Shown here: piece after piece, positions 1 through 11,399 of the stretch | Numbering within the stretch: position 1 is the stretch's first letter | How the letters are laid out: every line of letters begins with the position of its first letter | Assembly: GCA_037954665.1 (NCBI GenBank) | Contig: JBBMOL010000039.1 | Span: 4,588,001-4,652,000 of the forward strand | From: Laguncularia racemosa | Taxonomy: Eukaryota; Streptophyta; Magnoliopsida; Myrtales; Combretaceae | DNA length: 64,000 nucleotides | Direction: 5' to 3' | Notes under the pieces: generated by a model | What the model was told of the DNA's origin: nothing | Database searches by the model: none | What the model saw: only the letters and a program-made list of their open reading frames with translations | Translations under genes and position numbers: made by a program

Positions 1-530
1 AACTCTTGGCTCGTGTAAGCCATTTTGTGACTTGTAGGACACCCTGACTCTTTGCCTCAAAAAATAAAGGTCAGACAAGCCATTCAGCAAATTGAATATG
101 TCCCCTTTGGCTCAGAGCAAGCTTGGTCAACACTTTCACCTTTACCTTGACAAATTAACAAGACCTAGCCTTTACTCTCATCAATTCTACAACACTACAA
201 GAGGAGGTCTTCTAATTTCCATGTAACCAAATATTTCAAAAACAAATATATGAGGGTGGGAAAATATTTAATTACAGGTTCAATTAGTACACATATTAAC
301 GATCTAATTAAATTATCTATACTAAGGTATTTTTGTTTTTATACTAAAACTTATGTATAAGCTAAATAAAATATTTTGAATATAAATATATACTCAGAAA
401 TTCTATTTAGCCATCTTAGAATTGAAAATTTAATTTTTGCTTCCTATTTATTATAATTACCTAATAAACTAGTTTCTTTCTTACTTTTATATTTTAAAGT
501 CCATTGTCATTTGTTATAAAATTTCTGTTA
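1..530. repeat. Repeat family X, left copy (inverted relative to 35461-35965)
   Basis: Read on the opposite strand, 35461-35965 matches this stretch almost end to end. Shared landmarks are the words tttccatgtaaccaaatat, aattctatttagccatc and gtccattatcatttgttata. The match stops abruptly near 530, where the other copy joins an Athila-type pol fragment. The element class is not recognisable: no coding sequence, TG/CA ends or PBS are visible, and the left end lies outside the window. Confidence 0.75.
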
Positions 531-2459
531 TACGTAAATTATTAAAGTAATGTTAATATATTATAAATAACTGTTATCAATCCTTTAAAAAAAATTCCAT
601 TATGAAATCTACACATAAAGTTTTAGTAATTCAGAATGTGTTGAAATTAAATGTTGATATCAGTGATTATATTATCATATTATAAATTTACATATATTTA
701 TTTTATTCCATAGTTACTTTCGATTATTGTTATGATCCTCACGATATTTTTATAATCTTACGGTTCTATTAATTGTACTTATGTATAATGGTTATAATTG
801 GGCTAAGTATTGGGTTATTATTTGTGTACTTGTATAAACCTTTTTTTTTTTTGTATATTCCAAAATTTATTAAACCAAATATCAAAGTTATTGATTTCTT
901 TTTATGTTCTTTTTTTCTTCTTTTCCTTTTTTTTTTCCAATGTTTGTGGGCTGTTTCATGTAGTGTCGAAAAATTTTATATTGAAAAGACATGTACTACA
1001 TGAGTTTTTGGTATTCTATTCGTATAATATTTTTTAAAAATTACATTATTTATGTATTTTTCCCTATTAGCATTGGCTATTTTATTGAGGGAAAAAAAAA
1101 GATTAGGTAGAGTGGCTCATATATCTCTTAAAAATATTTTAAAAAATTAATACTAAAAAACTTTTCTTGTATTTGATGTGGAGTTTATATGAAATATAAT
1201 TATACTTAGATATTATAAGCATAATACTATAAATAAATTATGCCAAAACATTTAAAGTAGCAGTAAAAGCATGAAATGTAGAAGAACTTTTAGTATTCGT
1301 AATTACAATCTTTTTAGTTTATTTTTATCAGTTTTTCAATAAGAGCTTAAAATTTTCTCCTATAAATCGTCTTTAATTTTAAAATATAAGTAAATACATT
1401 CCAATAAATAGCTAATAGAAATAATTTTTTGAGAATTAGAGGACTTGTGTTAATTAACCAGGAAACAACTTTCCGTTTATAAAATGTTTTCTTGAATTTA
1501 GGATGGAAAGAAGTTTTTCCTTTCATTCAAAGAATGTTTTCGGTTTAAAATACTATTTTAAGCCTATCAAAGGGGAAAAAATAAATAGAAATTTTTTTTT
1601 TAAAAAAAATATTTTTTCTTGAAACGAATGGGATCAAAATGAAATTTTCGATTGATTATGTTTTACATATGGAAAATTAGATTACAAATGTCTCTTTTTT
1701 TATGTGCAAGCTCAAAATCCTTGTATTGGCCATAGAAAATTCATCCAAAATTAGTTACAACCGGTTATACATACCTTCCAGAAAAGAAATACTAAACATG
1801 ATTCCTTTCATCTGAAGTGTTTAGACTTGCGATTATGGTTCATGAAGTGTATTTGATATTTATTTTTATTATTTTTTTACATATATGATTAGCAATGATA
1901 TATTTTGAATCATTTGTGATAAGAAAACTCTACCTATATCATTTATTTGTTAATATGTTAACTAATGATTAAATTACAATTAATATTTAACAATCAGTTG
2001 ATATTGCTTATTTTAAAAATTACTAAATATGAGATAAATATTTTTAAATTGGAGTTTTGCTATTTAGATGATGGAAAATGTAAATTTAACAATAAATGTG
2101 AACTTAAGGGGGAGAAAGAAGTAAAAAAAGTAAGATCTTATATTAACACATGATTTTATTGATTTAATACATGTAAATTTATGTAACTTTAATGGGTAAA
2201 ACTTTAATTTTCTTATAAAAATTGGAGTACCTTTTAGACTCCATGTAACAATTGAAATGCCCTTAAAATTAAAACTAAAGTTAAGGGTATTGATAGAGCT
2301 TGGTGTTATAAAATATTTATAATTATTTTTTGTTTAATTCTCTCATATTTTGGATGTATATTACATTTAATCATTCGTTATATTGATTTTAGAATTTAGA
2401 ATTGTAATTTTTAATTAAATATAAGAAATATGTGAAATTTAGAGAAATATATATATATA
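531..2459. other. AT-rich non-coding stretch with weak repeat-X homology
   Basis: No coding frame with codon structure was found; the open frames here are low-complexity and rich in F, L, I and K. Bases about 640-790 match the reverse complement of 28690-28815, so repeat X continues here after a 110 bp stretch absent from the other copy. Bases about 950-1100 resemble the palindromic GTACTAAAAACGTATGCA repeats found at 28430-28690 and 50110-50260. An (AT)n microsatellite lies at about 2443-2467. Confidence 0.5.
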
Positions 2460-3690
2460 TATATATAATACAAGATTAGGAAACATGACACGGTGTATAG
2501 AGCAACTATGTCTAAGGCCGTGTTGAATAGAGCAAGAATAAAGCCTTTTAAAAAAGCTGTGCAGAGTTACATGGCCAAGTACATGACCATGTTAGAGGGC
2601 ACGTTAAAGGCAATTTTTGGAGATATTCAAGACAAAAGGATATATAGGCATTAGCATGATTGTGCCATACTTGTGCCAATAGATATTCTACTTTCCAAAT
2701 TAATTTTTCAAGCTTAGTTTTACTTTTCTAAAGAGTAATTCATCTTAAAAGTTCAATTTCCCTTCATAAGAAGTTAAGTTTCCTATTTTCTAGAGAGGCC
2801 ATTTCTACCTATTAAAGTGATATTTCCTTAGGTTTTATTTTAAGAAACTATGACTTTTTTAGATGGGAAGAGTTTGATTAATATAAAAGGGATAAAAAGT
2901 TCTATCATGGAGAATAGATAGAATTTTATATTAGTACTAGCATAGCAATAGATTTTATTTTTACTATTTTATTGATATTCTTCTTTATGTATTATTTTTA
3001 TATATTTGCTTTTAATTTCAATATGATGTTAGCTTAATTTTCATTTTGTATTTGGGTATAATGAACCTTAGAATAAACATGCGATTTTTTGATTTTCTAT
3101 TTAATAAAATTATTGTTATTTTTTGTGATTTAATTACGTGTTTTTCATTGTTTTCAAATTAATATTACTGGTGTATTAATTTGAAGTTTGATTTCATTTA
3201 TAAAAATTGAGAGATTCTATACTTAAATAGATTTAACATAATTTGAAGGAGTTACACACAATCTTAGATATAGAATGATGTAAATCTTTTGGATTTGGGT
3301 TAAACCTAATAGTGGAATTCATAAAGTGAAGGTAATGCGATTCTAAGGGTTTTAATTAGAAAGTGATTCTAATTAATCAACCTAGAATTATGAATTAGCA
3401 AACTTGAGAGAGATATTAATTCAAATTAGGAATTCCCACAGTTTAAGAATATAATAATTACATTAGTAGTTGTAGAGGGATTCAATATCCGGATACACTT
3501 TTAATGATAGTTGTTTTCTTAAAATTTACTTGTTGCTTACTTCATTTAGTTTTGCATATTAGATAATAAGAGAAGAGTAATTAGTAGAAATCATAAACTT
3601 AGTGGGATTGAAACTCGATATTAATGTCTACTATATTATAAAATCGATAAGTGCACTTGCTTAGAGATTTTATGATAGTTGGATAAAGTG
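2460..3690 (+). repeat. LTR-like fragment, family Y, copy 1
   Basis: This copy matches the reverse complement of 19690-21190. The shared core reads about as follows: aaccc/ttttaattag, then taattaatcaacctaga, then a terminal gataagtgcacttgc. It carries acacgg/ccgtgtt words at 2488-2525 and a TATA-like taatataaaaggga near 2878. Such sequence is typical of LTR and leader regions of large plant gypsy elements. No PBS or coding part is attached, so the lineage is not assigned. Confidence 0.45.
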
Positions 3691-4014
3691 ATATCAACCA
3701 ACCTATTCCAAAATACTTCAGCATAAAATTACCTAGATTCAATTCACATGTCTTGACCTCCAGCTCAATTTGGCTAAGTACATCCTCAGATGGATAAGTA
3801 TGAAGGTGTGGTATAAATAAGGAAAAGAGTTGGTTAAAGATACATCCTCCATAATATCCAAAGAAGATATTAGGCATTAATACACTTTCCATATAGGGAT
3901 TGAGAATTACCAAGTAAAGGATCTTTTGACTATTCACTCTCTTAACATACATTATCAACTGCTTATGCTAACTTAGGTATCCGAGCAACCATGTTGAAGC
4001 AACCTCTGCCACCT
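3690..4014 (+). repeat. Element T 5' LTR, left part
   Basis: It aligns by eye with 18745-19085. Shared words include caacatgtc-like, ggcc/taagtacatcctca, gataagtatgaagg, aaagatacatcctcc and ctctcttaacatacatta. A TATA-like tataaataagg lies at about 3812. The first 60-70 bp of the 3' LTR have no counterpart here. The part ends with cacct (4010-4014), one copy of element A's target-site duplication. Any minus-strand frame in this LTR is not a gene. Confidence 0.75.
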
Positions 4015-5022
4015 TGATGTGCTCAAAACCACTTTGAAACACAATCAATTAACTCAAAGAAAACAAGTCTCAAGTCAATCACAAATCGGTCCACTAATGA
4101 AACAATCCACATGAACACCTTGTAGATTTTGATGGAAAATGTTGATCAAATGATGTAATTATAATATTTATTTGTAACATTCACCAAGTAACCACAAATA
4201 AGGATTGAAAATCACTTGGAAATCAGATCAAAGAAAGCAATAAAACCATGAAATCCATTTCCCCCTTTCAATCACAAATTCTCGCCACAAGCTAAAATGA
4301 TATATATAATTCAAGTGCTCAATGAACAATTAATCTTAAAAGATGATTATTCACGAAAAAAAAACACAAATATGTCAAAGAAAGATTCAAATCTACCCTA
4401 GATATGACTCACTAGAGAAGAAATGAATATACAACAAAGATGGAATCGATATGACTCACAATTCCCCTTCGTCACACTCACTACAATTCCAATTATTGGG
4501 TTGAAATTGATAAGATTTTTGAACTATGGAAAGAACCCTAATTCTAAATGTGAAAGTGTCTCTCAATTTTGAAAAATACGACCTCCTCAAACCCTCTTTT
4601 AAGCAAGTATTTATACTTGCTACTCCTAGGGTTAGAAAGTGGTCAAAATTACAAGTTTACCACTTTTAAGGTGGCTAGTCCTAAATGAAAATTACAAGGA
4701 AATAAAAATATCTCAAAACCAAATACAACCAAAAATAGTTTATAAAAAAAATACAAAGTACAAAATAATATAAGTCTTCATGAGCCAATGCCTCAGAATG
4801 GAAAACAATCGTAGTGGGTCTTTGATTGTCATCCTGAAAACATGTTGTGTCCAACAACTGTTGTAGGACATATTAGCATCCCATGGAGAATTATCATTGT
4901 ACCTGTAAGATTATTCTCAAATATTTATTAAAATAAAAGACATAAGGTAAAATATAAGCGATTTGGATCATCATCTAATTCGGGTTTTGAAAAAGTCGAC
5001 AGTACCAGAAATTTTCCCATCA
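4015..5022 (-). repeat. Element A 3' LTR
   Basis: This is a direct repeat of 7846-8851 with scattered substitutions and small indels. The core promoter is the TATA box inside the inverted repeat gcaagtat/tt/atacttgc at 4603-4620. The polypurine tract agaagcccgaagaga (minus strand) lies immediately upstream at 5023-5037. Confidence 0.9.
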
Positions 5023-5792
5023 TCTCTTCGGGCTTCTAAAAGATTTACCCTCAAATCTAGAGGATCGGTTGTGGAACTGAACCCTAATATCTCTATTGTC
5101 CTGCTCTTTTGGCTAACAATGGTAATGGATAGATTTCTGATCTGTTCCTGAAACCCCTGGACCTTAGATGGAGTCATCGGTAATAGAACTCTGCATGACT
5201 CGCCCATGCTGAACATGTAGGTATTTTCAAACCTATCATGTAACACCTATCGATCATATAACTAAGGCCAATCCAATAGTAAATGGAATGCATGCATAGG
5301 GACTACATCACACAGGATCTCATTATGATAATTCTGCCCGACATTCACAGGAACCTTTCCCCTAAAGGTAACATGCATACTACCTCTATTATCCAACCAA
5401 TGTAAATGATAAGGACTAGGATATGGGATAGTAGACAGTTGTAATTTGTCTACCAGTGCAGCAGATATAACATTCGTGCAACTACCACTATCGATGATAA
5501 GTACACAAAGGTTACCTCTAATTCTGCAAGAGGTGTGAAATATGTTCTCCCTCTGAATATTACTATTTTCTGCAGATATAGATAAAGCCCTGTGTAACAC
5601 ATTAAGGGATAGATATTTTCCTCCTGTATGCTCCTCAGGCGCGTCTACAGTCTGATCATCATAATATTCCTGCAGTGTTGTTGGTAGATCTGTAGGTTCA
5701 ATTTGATTAAGATCATCCTCAATATCTTCCCTAGTGTCTTCCATAACAGTCATCACCCTCTCTTTTTGGACATTGTGCTGCCATATGCCCAA
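5023..5792 (-). pseudogene. Element A retroviral-type aspartic protease fused to the pol C-terminus
   Basis: The frame 5262-5792 carries a chromovirus-like protease. RENIFHTSC is followed by the active site LIIDSGSCTNV with an intact D-S-G triad, then LHWLDNRGSMHVT and AFHLLL. After a stop it continues as 4971-5246, starting with the standard post-protease motif VLHDRFENTYMF. It then passes directly to DPLDLRVNLLEARRDDG, which in element F is the last stretch of pol after integrase. The whole RT/RNase H/integrase block is therefore missing, and the fusion reads into the LTR. In-frame stops make it non-functional. Confidence 0.8.
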
Positions 5793-5799
5793 ATTCCAT

Positions 5800-6951
5800 G
5801 CATTTAAAGCATTTTATCTGGCGCGCCTTCCCACTAGTAGATCCAGGAATAGTCTGCCTTGTATCTGGAGCCATTACCTCTTTACCCTTCCTAGTGGGTA
5901 AATTTTCTCTCATAATAGTTGGGATAGTTTTGTCCATTGCCTTCACTACCTCACCTACCGCCTTTGTTCCCCCCGATCGACCGTCAGCTGATATGGGTCT
6001 AGTAATAGTACTGGGCCTACTGCTCGGAGCACTAAATAAGTTGGACCTCCTTTGTCTCTCTACTTTTAAGGCTAACTAAATAGCCTCATCAAGTGTACTA
6101 TAGCACTGCAGTTCAACAACACACGCTATTTCATATTTTAGACTTGAGACAAAATGTGCTACAGTTTATTCTTGAGGCTCAACGGACCCACACCTAATCA
6201 TAAGGGTCTCAAATTCCTGCACATAATCATCCACTGTTTTGCCTCTCTACCTCAATGTCTGCAGTCGCATAAACAGTTCCTGTTTGTAGTGCTCAAGAAT
6301 GAACCTTTTCCTCAATAATATTTTCATATCCCTCAAAGTCTAAACCTTAGCCTCTCTATCTCGACGCTTGCTGATAATCAGATTCTTCCACCAGAGTGCA
6401 GCGTACCCTATAAACTCGACAACAGCCAATCAGACCTTGGTACTATCATCGATCTCATAACATTCAAAGAGACCTTCGACCTTGTCCTCCTAATCTAAAT
6501 ATTCATCAACTGATCCCTTACCATCATAAGATGGCATCTGTAGCTTCACATATTCCAAGCCTCGAGGTGGCCTGAAATCCCTATTCTGATTTGGGTTTGC
6601 CCCAAAATTATCATCCCTTTCTTCCCTGTATGGAAGATGCTCCTCACCCATCCTTCTATTCAAATTCCCATCTCACATTACTCTATCTCGATGAGGATTT
6701 TGTGGAGCTACTCGAGGTGGTGCCGGTTGGTTTACCACTGGTGGTTATGGTAATGTCATTCTGTCAATTCTAGTTGCCAGTGTAGCAACTATGGTAGTAA
6801 GATCCTGGAGTTGTTCTTCCAAAGTTCTCCTACCTACTACATTACGACCTTGACCTCCACCAACCTGACTATTGGCTTCATCACCAATTCCCCCATTCAC
6901 ACTGTCATTCAACATAGTTGTAGACTCCCGTATACTGATCCTCAAAAACAA
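5800..6951 (-). pseudogene. Element A gag with CCHC zinc knuckle
   Basis: The N-terminal part at 6745-6951 contains GRRTLEEQLQDLTTIVATLA, a predicted helical or coiled segment. A proline/arginine linker follows (PPRVAPQN-like), then the capsid region with LEYVKLQMPSYDGKG, KVEGLFECYEIDD and EFIGYAALWWKN. The zinc knuckle CFKCMEFGHMAAQC (CX2CX4HX4C) is encoded at about 5803-5850. Several stops break the frame. This is Ty3/gypsy capsid-nucleocapsid of a chromovirus-like (Reina/CRM-like) type and is homologous to gag of element B. Confidence 0.8.
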
Positions 6952-7827
6952 TTTGAATCATGGGTACACACTCCACAACTACACTTCCCTTAACACCACA
7001 CAATTGCAACTACAAAAAAGAAAAACAAACAAACCCACTTAACTTCACAATTATGTTATTACAACTTACGTGTAGTACTCTTCTCCACAACACGTCAATA
7101 CAACATCGTGCAACAAATTTTAATTTCCACAAGTCACTCCCACAGCAACACACAAGTGACAACAACAATAAATATGCTTCACTTCCATGGCAACAACATA
7201 AGTGGCAATAACAACAAGTATGCGTCCACTTTCCACGGCAAGGATGACAACAAAAACAAATATGCCACTTTCCACAAATGTAATATGAATATCCACAATA
7301 GGCAGCAACTTCAATTTGAAATTCAAATCACTTCACTAATTGCAAGCCTTCTTCAATTGGTAAGTAATGAATTCAAATTCAAATTCAAATAGCACTCATT
7401 AACTCCCACAACTTAATGGAATGTGTTTGAATTCAAATAGATTCCTTACTACTTAACTCAATGCAAATATGTAAATTGCACTTCTCCAATTCAGAATTAC
7501 ATAATGGAAATCACAACAACAAACTACACAACCTCCTTCATGCTACAATTAGTCACGGCAAGAAATTGGTGAGTTTTCAAGTTAAAAAATTGTTGAATTA
7601 AACAACACTTCTATGCTTCTTCCCTTCTACAAAAATTATTAATCACAAGAAGATATAACAACCTTCCAAATCTAACTCCAACAAATAGCAAATTAAAATT
7701 CCAATCAAGGTAATCTCGCAACTCACAAACTACAACAACACAATTTTGAGGTTCAAAGTTGATTAACCTTAATTGAAGATAATAATTCACGAAATCAAAC
7801 AACAATCAATCCCTTCTCTCAACTTGT
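6952..7827 (-). other. Element A untranslated leader between PBS and gag
   Basis: No coding potential is seen. On the element's sense strand the leader is strongly G/T-rich (the plus strand is full of caaca and aacaac words). This property recurs in the leaders of elements B and C. Short open frames on either strand here reflect this composition and are not genes. Confidence 0.6.
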
Positions 7828-7839
7828 GCTCTGATACCA
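7828..7839 (-). other. Element A primer-binding site (tRNA-iMet)
   Basis: The minus strand reads TGGTATCAGAGC six bases after the end of the 5' LTR (…CACATCA). This is complementary to the 3' end of plant initiator methionine tRNA, the usual plant retrotransposon primer, and confirms the minus orientation. Confidence 0.9.
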
Positions 7840-7845
7840 AAAAGA

Positions 7846-8851
7846 TGATGTGCTCAAAACCACTTTGAAACACAATCAATTGACTCAAAGAAAACAAGTC
7901 TCAAGTCAATCACAAACCGGTCCACTAATGAAACAATCCATGTGAACACCTTATAGATTTTGATGGAAAATGTTGATCAAATGATGTAATTATAATCTCT
8001 ATTTGTAACATTCACCAAGTAACCACAATAAGGATTGAAAATCATGTGGAAATTAGATCAAAGAAAGCAATAAAACCATGAAATCCACTTCCCCCTTTCA
8101 ATCACAAATTCTCGCCACAAGCTAAAATGATATATATAATTCAAGTGCTCAATGAACAATCAATCTTAAAAGATGATTATTTATGAAAAACAAACACAAA
8201 TATGTCCAAGAAAGATTCAAATCTACCCTAGATATGACTCACTAGAGAAAAAATGAATATACAACAAAGATGGAATCGATATGACTCACAATTCCCCTTC
8301 GTCGCACTCGCTACAATTCCAATTCTTGGGTTGAAATTGATAAGAGTTTTGAACTAAGGAAAGAACCCTAATTCTACATGTGAAAGTGTCTCTCAATTCT
8401 GCAAAATATGGCCTCCTCCAACCATTTCTTAAGAAAGTATTTATACTTGCTACTCCTAGGGTTAGAAAGTGGTCAAAATTACAAGTTTACCACTTTTAAG
8501 GGGGCTAGTCCTAAATGAAAATTACAAGGAAATAAAAGTGTCCCAAAACCAAATACAACCAAAAATAGTTCATAAAATAAATACAAAGTACAAAATAATA
8601 TAAGTCTTCTTGAGCAATGCCTCGGAATGGAAAACAATCACAGTGGGTCTTTGATTGTCATCCTGAAAATGTTCCGTGTCCAACAACTATTGTAGGATAT
8701 ATTGGCATCCCATGGAGAATTATCATTGTACCTGTAAGATTATTCTCAAATATTTATTAAAATAAAAGACATAAGGTAAAATATGAGCGATTTGGATCAT
8801 CATCCAAATCGGGTTCTGAAAAAGTCGATAGTGCCATAAATTTTCCCATCA
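7846..8851 (-). repeat. Element A 5' LTR
   Basis: This is the partner of 4015-5022. The TATA inverted repeat at 8433-8450 has one changed arm (gaaagtat). The terminal pentanucleotides TGATG and CATCA form an extended inverted terminus. Confidence 0.9.
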
Positions 8852-8856
8852 CACCC

Positions 8857-8932
8857 CTATAGCCTAATTTCTTTCTTTCTTATAGGTGATCCAACTACCT
8901 TCAGAAGTTCAACATAACAATTTTTGTCGTCT
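8857..8932 (+). repeat. Element T 5' LTR right end and PBS-like site
   Basis: The sequence cctatagcctaattt, interrupted by element A, resumes here and matches the end of the T 3' LTR at 19084-19152. The LTR appears to end at about 8919 (…aacataaca). The next bases, atttttgtcgtcttc, look like a degraded PBS of the TTTGGCGCCGTC type common in Tat elements. The same layout is seen in element G at 25335-25360. Confidence 0.6.
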
Positions 8933-8999
8933 TCATGATCTTACTCACGACCCAATTAGTGGCTCTTAGATAAAAAAAAAAAAAATCTAAGGAAACCAT

Positions 9000-10140
9000 A
9001 AACACCCTAGCAATAGACAAAAATGTCCAAGCCATGGTGTCCTAGCAATTTGCCTAAAACACAAACGCTAACCCATAACAAATTGGTCCTTAGCATTTTC
9101 TTGATCTAAAGAATCTCTGAAAAATGCCGGTGACCCAAAATGAAACCATTTCAAATGAAAATGCAAGGCTCCAAGCCCATGTGGCAAAATTGGACTAACT
9201 TAACAATATCTTGGAATTAGAGAATGTATCTAACCATTCTCTAGAACCACCACGAAACAATCATCCACTACCACTGCTAATGGCATAAACCTAACAAGCA
9301 CATAAGTAAGCTAGGTTTGTGGAACACCACAACCATGCTCTTACTGACCCAATTCTGCTTATAGCATTATAGGGAAGAGCTCGCTCTCACTCGATCTTGC
9401 TAGCTACATCATGCAACTATAGTGGCGATCTAGCTTGGAATAATAAACTCGAGCCGTTTGATGCTTGTACTTGAGCTAACAAGCAAGTTGATGAGATAGA
9501 CATTGATCAAATTGATGATTACATCAAACGACTCTCCAATTCAAAGGAGAGTAAGAAGGCTAACCCCTTCACTTGATTCTCTATTAACAAGACTTCATCC
9601 ACATAAGCTATCTAAGAGAAGGTCTTACCTTTGAATGTTCACCTCCTCCAACTTGATACATATGATATAACTATTGATCTAGATGATCACTTATGCCACT
9701 TCTAGACGATGATGAACTTACATAGCCTCAGTGATGTGATCACTTGCAAACCTTTTCCACACACCTTACATAAAGATGCTTAGATGTAGTATAACAACCT
9801 ACCAACTAACTCCATCTCCTCTTTCGATGAGTTGGCCAATCAGTTCCAACAACATTTCTTAGCCAATAAGCTCCCCATGAAGGGCTCATCCACCCTGAAC
9901 TTAATCAAACAAGGTTATGATGAACAGATTGGGGACTATCTTGCTTGGTTCATTACTGTGATATTGGAAATTCCCAATGTTGACAAGGGCATTGCCCTTA
10001 ACACAATAATCTAGCATGTTAAGCCTTTTGGTGACTTCTTTAAATCCATAGCAAAAAATAAATCGGCCAATTTTGACGAATTTAGGGAGAAGGCTAGAAA
10101 AGTACATCCAACAGGATGATTACATCCTTGCAAGAAGGTA
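9000..10140 (+). pseudogene. Element T gag
   Basis: The N-terminal part (about 9060-9300) is shared with element G: FLDLKNL and ENARLQAHVAKLD match FLNLENL and NCNAKL.TQVVELE there. The capsid core runs 9815-10130. After SISSFDELANQFQQHF come LIKQGYDEQIGDYLAWF and EIPNVDKGIALN, then FGDFFKS. These are classic Tat/Retand gag motifs. Only 9832-10014 is open; elsewhere stops are frequent. The capsid would package element RNA, but this copy is dead. Confidence 0.8.
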
Positions 10141-10739
10141 GTTCAACCAAAATCTAACGAACAAGAAAAAGATAATAAGGGGGTTATCAAAGATTGCCTA
10201 GGCCCCAAATAAGGTAAGGGGTCATCTTAGGATATTGGTGCAAGAGATAGAAAGTGCACCTTCCTAATTTCATGGTATATACCCCATTGAATCGATTAAT
10301 GTAGCATATTTTCATGGAAGTTTGCAACAATGGCATTTTTTCAAAACCAACAAGATTAAGGAGTAACCTGAATAGGAAGAACTCTAAAAAATATTGCAAC
10401 TTCCATAAAGATAGTAGTCACAACATTGATGAGTGCTATTAGCTCAAAAAACACTATTGAAGATCTTGTATAGCTCGGGAACCTTCGGGAATACATTGTT
10501 AACCCCAACAATTTTATTGAACGACCTATTTAATGATGGCGGGAAGAACAAAGTTGCAACAAGCCAGAAAATAATAACAACGACTGCTTTGATCAAGCCC
10601 CCAATAATGTGATTAACACCATCGTTGGGGGCCCCTAAACAGGAAGGTAATTGAGCTCCTCAAGCTTGGTTAATGCCTTAATTAGCTAGAAAGTAATGAG
10701 CTTACATAGCAAAAGAATAAAAGTAGACATCTCTATCTC

Positions 10740-11100
10740 CTTCTTAGATGAAGACCTTGAGGGGGTTCATATGCCCCCATGATAATATCCTGGTGATTAG
10801 TGCAAGGATTACCAAATTTGAAGTTAGGAAAATCCTAGTTGACATAGGTGGTTTAGTGAACATTATCTTTAAACATGCCTACAACTAAATGTAGGCCAAG
10901 CTAAAAAATGAAGTTGAAGCCCTACAATCATCACTTGTATGGATTCAACAACCATTTTCATGTGGGTTGTAGACATTGTCACCTTCCCCATGGAGCTCGA
11001 GGATGATAATATTGTGACCTAACAAAATATAGAATTCTTAGTGGTAGACTATTGGTTGCCTTCTAATGTAATATTGGGGTGGCTAAGTTAAACACCTTCA
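10740..11100 (+). pseudogene. Element T aspartic protease remnant
   Basis: The translated frame gives FICPHDNILVISARI, then RKILVDIGGLVNIIFKHAY, which fits the gypsy protease core ILVDxGSSVxILF. The catalytic D-S/T-G is degraded to D-I-G. Further stops follow. Its position between gag and RT is as expected. Confidence 0.65.
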
Positions 11101-11399
11101 TAATGATCTCTTCAATGCTACACCTAAAGGCAAAATTCCCAATGCTTAATGTAGTAGGTGTGTGCTAAAGGGATCAAGAGTTGGCATGCATATTATATCT
11201 AAAGGCCCTAAAATGGAAGGAGATCTTTAGTGTAGAGGCTAGACTTAAGAAGAAGCCAAGATCTAAGGGAGAGTTGGACAAGGAGATGGAAGAAATCCAA
11301 CTCAATAGCATCATTGAGTAGACTACACATGTAGGAATGTCAATGCTTGTCAAGTTCAAACAATAGCTTGTCAACTTCCTCGGGTCAAACAACTACGTA

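Larger units (their letters stand above)
4015..8851 (-). mobile_element. Element A: non-autonomous gypsy-type LTR element with gag and protease only
   Basis: Two about 1 kb direct repeats (4015-5022 and 7846-8851) begin TGATG and end CATCA. They are flanked by cacct (4010-4014) and caccc (8852-8856), a 5 bp target-site duplication with one change. Joining the flanks restores the uninterrupted T LTR sequence seen at 19070-19090, which proves the insertion. The minus-strand order is 5' LTR, tRNA-Met PBS, leader, gag, zinc knuckle, aspartic protease, about 20 terminal pol codons, polypurine tract and 3' LTR. RT, RNase H and integrase are absent. Confidence 0.9.

Noticed and set aside
773..1037. 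Two overlapping frames that look like multi-pass membrane proteins
   Set aside because: The F/L/I content derives from poly-T and TTC runs in AT-rich DNA. No start context, conserved motif or splice structure is seen.
3599..3958. 119-residue minus-strand open frame with a relative at 18722-18928
   Set aside because: Both lie within the LTRs of element T. The similarity is DNA-level LTR homology, with no protein family and no codon bias.
5798..6079. Plus-strand hydrophobic frames opposite gag (also 31068-31412)
   Set aside because: They are antisense shadows of the gag/zinc-knuckle coding strand. The apparent pair conservation comes from gag homology between A and B.
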